Positions 10,461 to 21,994 of a stretch of 64,000 nucleotides of DNA are shown here, piece after piece (within the stretch, counting starts at the first letter, position 1; every line of letters begins with the position of its first letter). The stretch lies in contig JAGTTD010000002.1 of the NCBI GenBank assembly GCA_018398585.1, positions 33,906,186 to 33,970,185 on the forward strand, given 5' to 3'. The notes under the pieces are model-generated. The model had not been told where the DNA came from, made no database searches, and was given only the letters and a program-made list of their open reading frames with translations. A program made the translations under genes and the position numbers. The stretch is from Simmondsia chinensis (taxonomy: Eukaryota; Streptophyta; Magnoliopsida; Caryophyllales; Simmondsiaceae).

Positions 10461-10819
10461 TAAGAAAAGGAATCTTAAGATGACTTTCTACACGTGATGC
10501 CTCCTAAGGTGTCAAAAGAGAGGATATTAGTCAGGCTCGCATCAAAGACACTTTTCTAGTGCACTAGCGTTGGGATTGAATATCTGAATTTTCTCAATCT
10601 ATAGCCTATTAGCTTCATATGATTAGTACGAAACAGCCTACATTCCCTTGGTACTATTGTAATATCTTCCATAACATTCTAAATTTTCCTCGAAAGTTTG
10701 AGATCCCTTTAACAACATTTATTACGGGTTCTCAATATGTGTGTTGGGTTTGATTTGGGGTCAATTCATTACAAATCAACAATTATGGGTCCAAGAGCCA
10801 TTCAGATCCATAAAAAAAA

Positions 10820-10853
<34 letters not shown>

Positions 10854-12038
10854 TATATTCATATGTTGGGTTTAGTTTTGGTTCCCATGGGTCATGGGTT
10901 ACTCATGGTGACCTAAAAAGTTTTGAGAGTTAAACCTAATGGGTCTTGGTAAAATGAATCTAAGTGAGAAAATATACCTACTTAAACTTAAACCTAATGA
11001 GTCTTGAGAAAATGCAATAAGTTTAGGTATAATTTATCTTGTGAGATGACCCAAAAAAACCCGCAAAACTCATGGGCAAATTTGTATCTACCCAATAAAA
11101 CTAAATTAGCTTTAAAAACGAACACTACCCTGCCCAAATTAATTGGGTTGGGTGAGTCTTTAGTTTACCCTAGCCCATGACCACCCTTATTGATTACTAT
11201 TTAATTGTCAACCTCAAAAAGGATATTTGTAAATCTCAATTCAACGATGTTTACCTAATAAAAACAGCACGTTCTAAAACAATGTCGTTTTAGTTAACTG
11301 GCGCATGTGTCTTGGACGTGCTTGAAGAAATAACTCAAGGGAGACATGAGCTCGAGGATGATGTCATCTTAATGAAACAAAGCTCAAGTTCGAGGCAATT
11401 ATATGGGATGCTAAAACCTTTGTGAGCCTTAAGGACAACTGCAAAATAAAAGAAGATATGGGGAAGAAGGACACCACTCCTCAACAAAATCCGTCTTTGA
11501 TGAAATTTCAACAAAACACGGAGAGCTCAAACTCTTAGACGTACACACAAAATCCTCATAGGGTAGTTAATTTTAGGATCTTAAAATAAGGAAATCGAAG
11601 ACTTAGAGGTTACACAACTAAATCAGAATCATTTCTTTCGTATTTCAACTCACTCCCTCCTTATCTTTTCTTTTTAATGGAATAGTTGCTATTGCAATTC
11701 TACATTACTTTGATAATACAATCAAAGTATTAATGATGGTGATTGATTGTTTCTAGCACTCAATCCCTACAGTGAACTTAATTTGTGCCATTGGTACAAG
11801 GCTTTGATTGCCAAGTCTCAAGCTTGATTGATTTGATTTTGGATACCTTAGTTCTCTATTCTTGAGCATTCATGGTGAGGTATTTAAGGAGTATTCAATG
11901 TTGCCTCACCCCAGCCATCGTTCAAGTTGGGTCCATATCATTTACTTTTAGTAAATGATTGTATAAGTGTGGAAGTCACCTTAATTAGAGCAAATCCACA
12001 TAAGTTACACACTGAAGTTAAATATCCCAAGAATACAA
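10461..12038. other. Non-coding stretch without a recognisable feature
   Basis: AT-rich sequence with stops in all frames and no protein I can recognise. It contains an A26 run followed by (AT)n at 10812-10858. Confidence 0.6.
10812..10858. repeat. Poly-A followed by (AT)n microsatellite
   Basis: About 26 A residues directly followed by about ten AT units. It could be the tail of a retroposed copy, but no retroposon body was recognised upstream. Confidence 0.85.
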
Positions 12039-12047
12039 AAAAATAAA

Positions 12048-12446
12048 GGGTTATTTACACCAAAGCCCCTATACTTTAGCCATTGTGTCAATTTGGTCCT
12101 TGTACTTTTAATTGTATCAATGTAGTCCCTCTATAATTGATATTGTGTTAATTTGGTCCTTGAAGTAAAATTTGTGTTAAGTTTTTAATGAAATTTTCAG
12201 TGGTTCGGCCATGGGTTGGGTTAAATTGAGCAAAGAGGTGGATCTTTAGTGGATTATTTGCATTTAACGTAATTGTATCGCTAAAAATTACGTCAATTAC
12301 TTAACTTGAAATTGACCGAAGGACTAAATTGACACATTATGAATTGTAGAGGGACTAAATTGACACGATTAATTAACACGATTAAAAGTATAAGGATCAA
12401 ATTTACACAATGATAAAAGTATAGGGACATTTGGAGTAAAGAACCC
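12048..12446. mobile_element. Mutator-type MITE with long TIRs and 9-bp TSD
   Basis: The left ~115 bases (starting GGGTTATTTACACCAAAGC) match the reverse complement of the right end (GGGTTCTTTACTCCAAATG…) along most of their length, including the CAATTTGGTCC / CAATTTAGTCC blocks. The element is flanked by AAAAATAAA on both sides (12039-12047 and 12447-12455), a 9-bp TSD as made by Mutator-like transposases. There is no coding capacity. The TSD is low in complexity, so some caution applies; the TIRs are convincing. Confidence 0.75.
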
Positions 12447-12455
12447 AAAAATAAA

Positions 12456-12812
12456 TAAATAAAAGCAATTGGTCATAGCCTTCCTAGTGCAGTGTCACAA
12501 ACTATCTTATGAAAAGTGTAAAAATTGAAATACTAAAATAAATTATGCCACAGGAAGAACACTAAAAATATTTGGAAAATGATTTTATATTTCATTCATG
12601 AGAGGAAATACCGAATTTATATTAAAAGAAGGGAAAGCAAAAAAGACTAAGACTAAATGGAATCCTAAGCATTCTACTTCACTCTTATTCTAGGGAAAAG
12701 TGCTTTTTTTCTCCCTCTTAAAAAAACACTTTTCTGAGCTGTAGAGCTTGTTTGGCTTAACTGTTCTAAGGAAAAAAGTTCTTTTTTAAGAAAAAAACAC
12801 TTTTCTGTGATT
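12456..12812. other. Non-coding stretch, AT-rich
   Basis: No gene. From about 12690 there is a partial copy of the AAGTGCTTTTTT / GTTTGGC-type end that also bounds the next two AT-rich elements. Confidence 0.5.
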
Positions 12813-12988
12813 TAGAGAGTGTTTGACAACCATAAAAAAATATTTTTTATTAAAAGCAAAAGCTGTTTTTTGCTTTTAAGCAGAAGCAGAAGTAGAAATT
12901 AAACAATTGAAAAAATTTAGTTCAGGTATCTTTAAGTTGGTTAATATTTTTAAAATTTAGTTTATATGTTTGAAAAACAATTTATATA

Positions 12989-13760
12989 CAACAACAACAA
13001 CAACAACAGTCCCAGTGCCTTGCGGCTCTCGCAGAAAGCAGGGTCTGGGGGGGGGGGGGGGGTGATGTACGCAGCCTTACCCCTTCCGGCTGGAAAGAAG
13101 ACTGTTTCCGGGGACCCCCAACCTGAAGTAGTTGAGTGCCTGCAGATAAACCACCCATCAATTATCAATGCATTGTGAGGAAAAAGTAAAAGAAAGGAAG
13201 AAAAGGAAGAAGGAGAAGAAGAAGCATGATCAGAGACTAAGCTAGCCTCTAAGTGTTACACTTTAGGTTATGTCTGCCTAACGATCTTAAACTACCAGCC
13301 ACTCCCCGCCCTACTCTACTCTGCCACCTCCGCTACCCTTACGCTGGCCCTCCAACGTGCCCTATCTGAGGTCATCTCCTCTCTTAGGTTTAGGTGGGTT
13401 AGGTCTTGACGAATCGTCTCCAGCCAACTCTTCTTTGGTCTGCCCCTCCCTCTTTTGCTTATCGCGTTTTGTGAAGCTGTTCACACCTCCTGACTGGGGC
13501 TGTAGTTGGTCTTCTGCTAACATGTCCAAACCATCTTAGACGGTGCTCCCTCAATTTATCCTCGATCGAGGCTACACTCAGCTTACCTCGTATCACATCG
13601 TTCCTAATCTTATCCTTCCTTGTGTGGCCACACATCCAACGCAGCATCCTCATCTCTGCCGCCTTCATCCTCTGTGTTTGATTTTGTTTTATTGGTCGAC
13701 ACTCTGCCCCATATAGCATAGCCGGTCTTACTACCGTCCTATAGTATTTTCCCTTTAACG
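12989..13760 (-). mobile_element. Second RTE LINE, 5'-truncated, inside AT-rich copy A
   Basis: Flanked by a 16-bp TSD with one mismatch: AAAAACAATTTATATA at 12973-12988 and AAAAATAATTTATATA at 13761-13776. It is oriented leftward and ends in TTG repeats on the minus strand. The 3' tail carries the GGCTGCGTACATCA and GCACTGGGACTG blocks and a G-tract (near 13045) as in the first LINE. A pyrimidine-rich 3' untranslated part separates it from the coding end. Confidence 0.87.
13400..13758 (-). pseudogene. LINE RT C-terminal fragment
   Basis: Leftward from about 13758 it reads [20 protein letters not shown], then [34 protein letters not shown] and [12 protein letters not shown]. These are the extreme C-terminal blocks of RTE-clade RT proteins. 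It is shorter than the first LINE but retains the final RWFGH block. All catalytic motifs are lost to 5' truncation. Confidence 0.82.
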
Positions 13761-14276
13761 AAAAATAATTTATATATTTTAAAAATATATTAAATATAAA
13801 AAATGTTTTAATAACTAATAATATATTTATGATATTTAAAAATATTTTAAATATTTGAAAGTATATAATTTATAAAAAAATTAAATATTTTAAAAATATT
13901 GAAAAAATATTTTAGAGATATTGAAAAATATTTTAAAAATATTAAAAATAAATTTAAGTATTTAAAAAATAATTTAAATATTTACTAAATATTTTAAATA
14001 ATGAAAAAAATATTTTAAATATTTGAAAGATATTTAAAATGGTTTTTGGTGATTATTTTCAACTATAAAAGATTTCCGTTAATGTCATTTTTGTTAATTT
14101 TTATAGAAAAATTATTTTTTTAATATTGGCCAAACACTCACAATATTACAATAAGCGTTTTTTTGCTGGTTGGCCAAACATAAACTGCTTATTTATAATA
14201 ATACTTTTTACAAAAATGCTTTTATAAAAAGTACTTCTGAAAAAAGTCATTTATTCACTGTAATGCCAAAGAGGCC

Positions 14277-15043
14277 TAAGAGTGTTTGGCAACCATTAAA
14301 AAGTATTGTTTATTAAAAGCGGAAGTTATTTTTCTTCTTTTAAGGAGAAAAAAATATGGTACTTCTAATTTTAAGCAGAAGCAGAAGCAGAAATTAAATA
14401 ATTTAGAAAATTTAGTTTAGATATATTTAAGTTTGTTAATATATTTGAAAATTAATTTTTATATTTGGAAAATAATTTATATATTTAAAAAATATTTTAT
14501 ATTTTTAAAAATATATTAAAAATGAAAATAATATTTTAATAATTAATAACGTATTTAACATATTTAGAAAATATTTAAATATTTAAAAAATATATTTTAA
14601 ATATTTGTGAACATGCCCTCGGTGGAATGATTTAGCTATGTTGCATCTAACAAGTCTTAAATAGCAAAAAATACTTTAAATATTTGAAAATATTTAAATT
14701 TTTAAAAAAATTTAATGCATTAAAAATTAGTTTTAATTATTTAAAATATATTTTAAATATTTAGAAAATATTTAAATATTAAAAAATATATTAAATATTT
14801 AAAATGATTCTTAGGTAATTATTTTCAACTATAAAATACTTCTGTTAATGTCCTTTCTGTTAATTTTATAGGAAAAAGCACTTTTTAAAATATTGAACAA
14901 GCACTCACAATATTACAATAAGCGCTTATTTACTGCTTGAGCCAAACACAAACTACTTATTTGAAATAACACTTTTTACAAAAGTGTTTTTATACAAAGT
15001 GCTTCTTAAAATTTTTTTTTTTCACAACAATGCCAAAAAGGCC
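14277..15043. repeat. AT-rich non-autonomous element, copy B
   Basis: Begins GAGTGTTTGGCAACCATT right after copy A ends, contains AAGCAGAAGCAGAAGCAGAA and TTTAAATATTTAAAA-type stretches, and ends CAACAATGCCAAAAAGGCCC. It aligns with copy A in order of blocks. It has no coding capacity. Confidence 0.55.
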
Positions 15044-15769
15044 CAATCAAAGGATACCATCTAAACTATTAATTTAAATCACCATAGTCTCCCCAACTTT
15101 TAGTTTCATCAATACAGCCCAAGTTATTGGTCAAAATTAGTAGGACCATTGACTTTTAATTTTATCAAAGACAACCAAACTGCTATAGGAAAAAGTTAAA
15201 TATATCTAACGTAAATATCCAAATTTATAAACTAATGCTATGATAGAAATTAAGTGAATTATAACAAGCAGTAATTTTCACTTTTTTTTTATTGTATATT
15301 TATATACAAAGTAAATATATCTTTTAAATAGCTGTCAAGAAGGGCATCATTAAAACACATGTATTCATGCTCCGTCCACATTATTATTCATTCTTAAACA
15401 ACAAATCTATTTATAGCAAACTGAAGAGGGTAATGTGATTTTGCTTTTTTGGCAAATTTGTGATTACTTAGAATGTATATATAACTTATATATTTAATAC
15501 ATATAATTAAATATATAAATTATAAAAACAGTATTGAGTATAAGAATCAGATATTTAAATCAAGAAGCTGACTTAGGAGCTTCTATTGTTCATGTGCGAA
15601 GGGGAAAGGTACAATTGAGTAAAGGCACATTTAGGTCTAGAGTTATTGCACGTGACTAGGATGCAATTTAGTGCCCCCTTTTTACTCTCATAACCAGCCA
15701 CCATTAGTAGGGGAACAGAGTTTTTGTTTTGTTTTTATGACTGTAAAGAAACTTAAACAAATCTGATAT
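15044..15769. other. Non-coding stretch without a recognisable feature
   Basis: AT-rich, stops in all frames. About 15060-15190 contains GTCTCCCCAACTTTTAGTTT and TTATTGGTCAAAATTAG, and related blocks appear inverted at about 16385-16490, but no consistent TIR could be aligned. Confidence 0.5.
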
Positions 15770-15784
15770 GTTTTGATACCAATT

Positions 15785-16361
15785 TATTAGGGATAAATCT
15801 TAATGCGGAAGCGTGAAACCCTGATAACTTGATTCGATTCAAATAATATGACTCACGCAAAACGAGAAGTAAACAAATATGGAAAAAGAAAGAACAAACG
15901 ATAACACACAATATTTATGTGGAAACCCCTCTACAATCAAGAGGGGAGAAAACCACGTGTGGAGATGGAGATTCTTTATTGATACTGAACGGAAGAATTA
16001 CAACGACACTTCCTCTGAACGAGATATATGAAAGAATTACAATCACTTTCTCTAAACTCTCGTAGCACTCAAAATCTGAATTAGAGGAATTACGAAATCA
16101 CCTCTTGCGGCGCCTCACTCTTAATTGGATACGGATGACAAAACCCTACGTCCTAATTTATAGGCGCAGGTTGGGGAGGTCCCGATCGATTGGGAAACAC
16201 CCGATCGTTTGGCACCCTGATCGATCGGCCCTCTAACTGCCTAAAAAATCCCGAATCTTTCCTTAAATCACCCGATTGATCGAGCTTCCCTCCCGATCGA
16301 TCGGTGACACTATGACAACCCCATAAAACTAAAAACAAGTAATTTGAGACATAACCTAACA
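15785..16361 (-). mobile_element. Copia LTR with adjacent primer site (truncated element)
   Basis: Next to the right side of a minus-strand primer site (15770-15781, reverse complement TGGTATCAAAAC, ten of twelve matches to the tRNA-Met site) begins a 577-bp unit. Its plus-strand start is TATTAGGG, where TGTTAGGG is usual, and it ends CCTAACA. It has the TATGTGGAAACCCC…GGGGAGAAAACCACG block known from copia LTRs. Only about 15 bases of interior remain recognisable beyond the primer site. Near the outer end are several GATCGATCGG-like motifs. Confidence 0.7.
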
Positions 16362-16765
16362 ATGACTTTGTCCCAAATAGGCCCTAAATTAGGAGGTATT
16401 GGGGATACATTGATTTTAACTAATAGTTTAGGATAAATTAAAAGTTGGGAGAGTCACTTTTATTTTAACCAATAATTCGAGATGATTTTGTAGTTATTCT
16501 ATTTTCTCAGAAAATATTATATTTTCCATGAGAAGATGACTTCTCCATAATGAGCCGAGGCATAAATGTTACTTCATCATTATTTTAACAGATATATTTA
16601 ATCATTTTAAAGTGTCATAGGATGATCATATATTATCATGGATAACTAATTTTATTTTTCTATTACTTGTCATGTACATTGTGTTGCTACTTATATTGTA
16701 ATATGATAAACTGTAGGATGACAGATAAAATATGCTTCTCTTTTAGATAGAACAAGAGAACTTCA
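16362..16765. other. Non-coding stretch
   Basis: AT-rich, no gene and no repeat boundary recognised. Confidence 0.5.
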
Positions 16766-16910
16766 TGTTGGAAAAGTGATACAAGTTAACCATAGGTTTT
16801 ATGGGGGAGTTGTATCCTACATTGAAAAAATAGTGAGGGATGACCTAGTTTAAATATAGCTATGTAACTTCACTTCTTCAATTAAGTTAAGGGTCAGAGA
16901 ATGTATGATT
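16766..16910 (+). repeat. Left direct repeat (LTR-like)
   Basis: Begins TGTTGGAAAAGTGATACAAG and contains TGTATCCTACATTGAAAAAA. Aligned base for base with the right repeat until about GTCAGAGAATG. Confidence 0.6.
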
Positions 16911-19900
16911 TCGTCAATCAATCATGAGTAATTAGAATTTTAAAATGTGCTTGGACTTGAAAGGATAATTAACATATCTGAAAGGAAAAAAAGGGGTTCA
17001 ATTGCTGAATTTTTATATATTACATATTTTTTCTGGCTAAAAGTTAAAGTTGAACTTATATGGTTCAAACTTAATTGAAATTGTTATTCCAAATTCTCGA
17101 TCTTGTTTTGCATTTTCCAAATCTGTATCCTCATTATAAAATATGATTTTGTTAATCTATTACTGCCGGTCTGCGTAATGAATGTGAGAAATGTGCTTAG
17201 ATTTGTAAAAATGAGACATATAAAAATATGAGATCCCGAGTTTTTCTTAGTTCTGTCAAAATTTGAGATCTTGGGATTTAGATCTTGCATTTATCTCTGA
17301 TGTGTGAGTCATTGGCACTTGGAGCTGTCGATTTGGTTTGATCTACTTGGGATACCTGATTTTGGACGTAATTATTCGCTTAGATATGTCCTTTTGCATC
17401 ATGTACAACTTTTTTTATGGTAAACTTAATTTTCAAATGATATTTGGTCTAGATCTGGAGTTCTGTAGACATCAAAGTAGATAACAAGGATTCATATGCT
17501 TAGATTTGTAAATTGATATGACTCTGTTAATATGAATTTGAACCTTAGATGCTAGTTTGTCTTGGATCTAGTTGGTAGTGGCATACCATAGAGTGAAAAT
17601 GAGAGAGACAGGCGGATCGTCATATATGGCATGATGCTGTCGGTTGTTGTGTTATAAGTGGTGCGGAGGTAGGAGGCATGATTGAGATGAAAAATCAGAA
17701 CTGGGGTCTGGTTTAGGCATTGGATGCTTTGCTTTGACCTGGATTGAGGACTTTTACTACCAATTTTGGATTTAAAAAGGTGGTGAGGTGCTTGGGGTAG
17801 ATATGTTCTTGAAGAATGGTTGAAGGATAACTATCATGGTTCTAGAATATTGGATATCTCTAAATGGTTGAGAAAACTTGGTTTTATTTTGGAACCTTGG
17901 AAGTGTCTAATTGGTTAAGACCTTTTTGAAGTTTTTGGTTGTCACTAGTCGGGTTGGACTAGTTTTGGAGATGGGTCATATTACTGTTTGAGCGTCAGAC
18001 TGCGTCTAAAGTTTTGATTTGTCTCCTACGTGGTGGTTGAGACGAGTTTAAGTGTCCTGGTTTTTTGGGCACTCGATTAGGTGGCCTAGGTAGCATGGAT
18101 TCCTCGTTGTTGTTTGAACATCCCTTGGTTTCCTATTTGTGGAAAAGATGTTTATACTTTGAGACTAACGGTTTGTCTTAAAGTCAGAAAGTTCTAGGTG
18201 CATTTGACCGGTGGAGGGGTTCGATGTTAATCGCTTGTTCAGCCCCGTGTATGGTCGGTTGAGAATCTGTGTAGATTCTTGTTTTGGTGGAGCGATTTCA
18301 GAGTTAAATTGCTCGAGCCTGACCCTGTTAGTGGTTGGAGAAGAGTCCATGGTTTGGATTCTATTTCAATGTTGTTTTGAACACCTATGCATGGTACTGG
18401 TGCTACTGTTGTGTGGCTGACGATGCTATATGGAAATTGAATTGTGTGCTTTTTCAATTTTTTGTGTGATTGTAGTGGTTAACACGTGTTTAATGCTTGA
18501 GGTTGATTGTGAACTTAATAGAATGGAGTCTTGAAGCTAGAATTGACAACTCCTAGGTTAAGCATGTCTAGCTGCATAGTCTTGAATCACTTGTGTTAGT
18601 AGAGCATTGCATGCTTGAGTTTTAACCATGAGTTTAGATCTTGTATGTGAGAATTGGTCTTCATGTTGACGTGTCTCATGTGTTTCCTATTGCTACGTCT
18701 GAAGCAAGATGAGTATGTTGTTACTTGTTGCTTGGAGTAATGATAAACATGCAGTTTATGGACTGTTTTCAAGCTGAATATGCTGTTATATGTTGTTTAA
18801 CTGCTATAAGATGATGATATACATGCTGTTATAGACTTTTACATCCTGGATTTTGCAGTCCTTGAGTAATACTTACTGTTTATGACATGCAACTATTGTA
18901 TGTTGTGTACATACTGTAGATTATCGCTGTTAGGTGCTGTAATTTGTTGCCAATATTGATTTTACTCCAGGTTTTGGACTGTATGCTGCTGAAATTTCAG
19001 CAATTTGCTATGCTTTGCTGAATTTTCAGCTTGTAGTTGGGAAAACATGATATGTTTGAGTCATATGTGGACTTGTGTTGTCTTGGGAGACTTCTATGCC
19101 CTTGGGATCATTGTTTTATGCCTTCTTTTCTAGTTTTTGGGAAAGAATAAGGTATAGGTCATATGAAAACCTTGATTGACCTTAAAGTTTGAGTTGGCAG
19201 GTAGAAAATTTAAATGGCTTAGTAATGTAGTGTGAGCCCTTCCATTGTGGGGGGTTTTGTGAGACCCGAGAGCCTATGATAAATGCTATTTGACCGGAAT
19301 CTCTCGTGATATTGTAGTTCCATCGATATTTGCTAGTTATAGCTAGCTTATAAAAATTGATAATGGTAGAAATATTATTTTGGTAACTATCCAAAGTAAG
19401 TGTGAATAGCTTGATGATGCTAACACTTGGGTTCTAGAGCCTTGTAAAGGCTTGGCCTGCTTTAAGTTGAATTGTAAAGGCATCTTGTGAATTAGGTCTT
19501 CTGTATCTCTTTCTCTTGATATTACCAAAATTTGATACAATATTGGTAATACATGTACTACCCTTAATAGTAATAATGCATGTACTCTAAGTACGATAAG
19601 AATTGGTATATGGTCTTTTGTGACCTAAACTGGTGGCGATCCAATTGATTTGAGATGTTAATATTTCACAATTGTGATGATATGTGAAATTCACAAATTT
19701 GTGATATATGTCTTTCGTGCCAATTGTGTATATGATATACCTACGATATGTGTACTATTTGAGTACTTGGGGTGGAGATATGATTTTATTGATATGATAT
19801 TTGCTCCATTATTGTGTTATATTGACTCTTGTTGACATTGGCAGACGATGGAGCTAGCTGCTTAATAGCTCATTGCAGTTACCTCAATGTAGGGATAAGA

Positions 19901-20815
19901 GCAGCTCGTGATTGATGTTGGTAGTGGTCAACTCTCAAGTACCGCTTTATTCCACTATAGTGTTGAAATGCCATTTATTATGGTTGGGCTTGATGCTTTA
20001 ACCTAACCCATAGTTTTAAATGGGTGGTGTGGACACTGTACACTTGATGAGTTTGGCAAAAGAAGACCTATTTGTCTCAAGCTGAAGATCATAAACGATC
20101 TACTTGAAAGAATGTGATATAACTAAATTGTGTAAGGTCTGAAAAGAACCTTTTGCATCCATTGATAAAGACACTATGTCAAAAAATGGTTGTGGAAACA
20201 TCGAGGGGGATGGGATTAAAGTCTATGTATGAATAAACTGTGATGTGTCCAACTTGGTCTTAACAGGTTCAATGTGAAAAGTTATAATTTCATTCAAGGA
20301 ATGCACTGTATTTTATTGTTTCCCTCCCTATGATGTTGACAGTGCGGGGACGGGTTCATAGCCATATTTTTGGTGGTGTAAGTAAAACTTGCACTTGATG
20401 GACATTATCGATATGTTACCAAAGGGTGAGATTGAGCTGTAGCTCTTAATGGACCCATAGCCACATGTTTGGTGGTGTGTGGTAATACACACTTGATGGG
20501 ATCTATCTATGTAGGTGTGAAAGTGTGGCCGCTCCCCATGAAGGTTTAACACTTGCTTTCTAGAGCGCCTATGTATATCCAGGACAAGCGCATGGCCGAT
20601 AAAAGCGCCAAACCGTAGGAGTGGCCGAGATATGGAGTTTAGTATGTGTCCGAGTGGCAGATTATACAACCCCTTATAAGGTTCCAGACAAAGTCACCTT
20701 GCAAGTTACACTAGGTGACGATTCAAGTCGCATGACACCAGCACTAAAAAACTGAACTCCCTTTGCCCAATCTATTCTTCTTTGCTCTCTTCCACTTGTA
20801 TCCTTTGTGGGGGAT

Positions 20816-20955
20816 TATTGAAAAAATGATACAAGCTAACCTTGGATTTTATGGGAAAGCTGTATCCCACATTGGAAAAATAGTGAGGGACGACCTAGTT
20901 TAAATATAGGTATGTAACTTCACTTCTTGAATTAAGTTAAGGGTGAGAGAATGAT
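20816..20955 (+). repeat. Right direct repeat (LTR-like)
   Basis: Begins TATTGAAAAAATGATACAAG where the left copy has TGTTGG. Similarity ends near GTGAGAGAATG. What follows (GCCGCTCGTTGTGCCATGC and on) does not match the left copy. Confidence 0.6.
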
Positions 20956-20956
20956 G

Positions 20957-21666
20957 GGGACCACATGCATGCCGCTCGTTGTGCCATGCTTGGGCGAGGG
21001 TAGCGGTGATCTTTTTCTTAACAGACATATTTATTTTACAAAAAATATTTTTCAAAACCCGTATTGTGCCTACGTTATTTACTGCAGCTAGTTGCACATT
21101 AAATCAAAATATGGATGTTGGAATTCAGTTACAAATCTTCATTATTTCAGCCGTTTATGGCAATTGGAAGGCTCTTTAATACTATAAAAAATGCTTGCCA
21201 GTGTCCAACATCGCACACTCATCTCTCCAGGTTCTCTCTCTCGATACTTATGCCCATAACCTGAGAAAATAAAAGAGAAAAAGATCAACCTATGCTACCA
21301 CCATAATTTACATCTACATATGCCTAACCACAACTAGTCCAGTATTGGATCCCAAGATTGAGACTTGCCATGTTTTAGCTGTGGGTCTTCCATGACTCCT
21401 CTCTCTCTCTCTCTCTCTCCAATTTCGTCCTTCTCTTTCAGTGGGCAAAGTTCTTAGACACTCCTCCCTGGCAATTAACGAGTGCACATTAAGAGTTAGA
21501 TCGCGTTAAACCTGGAGGATGGCCACCGATAGTACAATGTGCATCAAAGCAGCAACAAAATTGTCTTTTAAGACAATGATTCTTACCATGGTGCGGTATC
21601 ATTGTTCTTGTAGGATCTTTCTAATTGCTCTCTCCTTCATTGAATTTTCGAATATTATGCTTGAAT
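20957..21666. other. Non-coding stretch
   Basis: No gene recognised. It holds a (CT)n run at 21398-21420 and may include more of the LTR-like unit to the left. Confidence 0.5.
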
Positions 21667-21922
21667 TGATACCGTATACTTAGGAATTAGTTGGATATGC
21701 AATGTAATAGTACTTCAAAAGTTAGTTAGTTAGTTGGAAGTAAGAGAAGGTTGTTATGTGTACTTAGAATTACTCATATAAAAAGCAATTAGATTGTATT
21801 GTGAGACTATCCAATATTCTCTCTCTCCCCCTCAAGTTCTTTCTCTCTTCTCCCTCCCTTCTTTCTTTCACAATTGATTCATTCTTGCAATAAATCACGT
21901 CTATCTTGAAAGCTTGGTATCA
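21667..21922 (+). repeat. 5' LTR of the gypsy element
   Basis: Contains ACTCATATAAAAAGCAATTA, a plausible TATA region, followed by a CT-rich leader and CAATAAATCA, which may act as poly(A) signal. Four bases longer than the 3' LTR around the GTTAGTTAGTTAGTTGG run. Confidence 0.88.
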
Positions 21923-21923
21923 T

Positions 21924-21935
21924 TGGTATCAGAGC
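21924..21935 (+). other. Primer binding site (initiator tRNA-Met)
   Basis: TGGTATCAGAGC, exact match to the plant tRNA-Met primer sequence, one base after the LTR end. Confidence 0.92.
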
Positions 21936-21994
21936 TACAACCAATCCTCTTGCCTGTGTTCATCGCAAAATTCAGGAAAAAAAAGAAACAACAA

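Larger units (their letters stand above)
12814..14276. repeat. AT-rich non-autonomous element, copy A (split by a LINE)
   Basis: Starts AGAGTGTTTGACAACCAT and ends CAATGCCAAAGAGGCC-like, with an interior of TTAAATATTTAAAA-type AT repeats and an AAGCAGAAGCAGAAG block near the start. Without the LINE at 12989-13760 it is about 680 bp. The same ends and interior blocks appear in copy B, which follows directly. Confidence 0.55.
16766..20956 (+). mobile_element. LARD-like non-coding element between ~150-bp direct repeats
   Basis: The direct repeats at 16766-16910 and 20816-20955 share long blocks, e.g. AATAGTGAGGG, GACCTAGTTTAAATATAG and TATGTAACTTCACTTCTT. The right one is preceded by TTTGTGGGGGAT, a polypurine-like tract, as before a 3' LTR on the plus strand. 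The ~3.9-kb interior has no long frame and no retroelement protein I can recognise. That fits a large retrotransposon derivative, or a pol region decayed beyond reading. LTR outer ends and a TSD could not be fixed. Confidence 0.5.

Noticed and set aside
12962..13178. Small proteins with poly-asparagine/glycine or poly-proline/leucine
   Set aside because: They translate CAA repeats and a G-tract of the LINE tail.
15060..16490. Large TIR pair around the copia LTR
   Set aside because: The CTCCCAACTTTTA and TTATTGGT blocks occur in a different order on the two sides and do not align as inverted repeats.
20328..20669. Minus-strand frame of 113 codons
   Set aside because: No recognisable domain; lies in the non-coding interior of the LARD-like unit with no start context.
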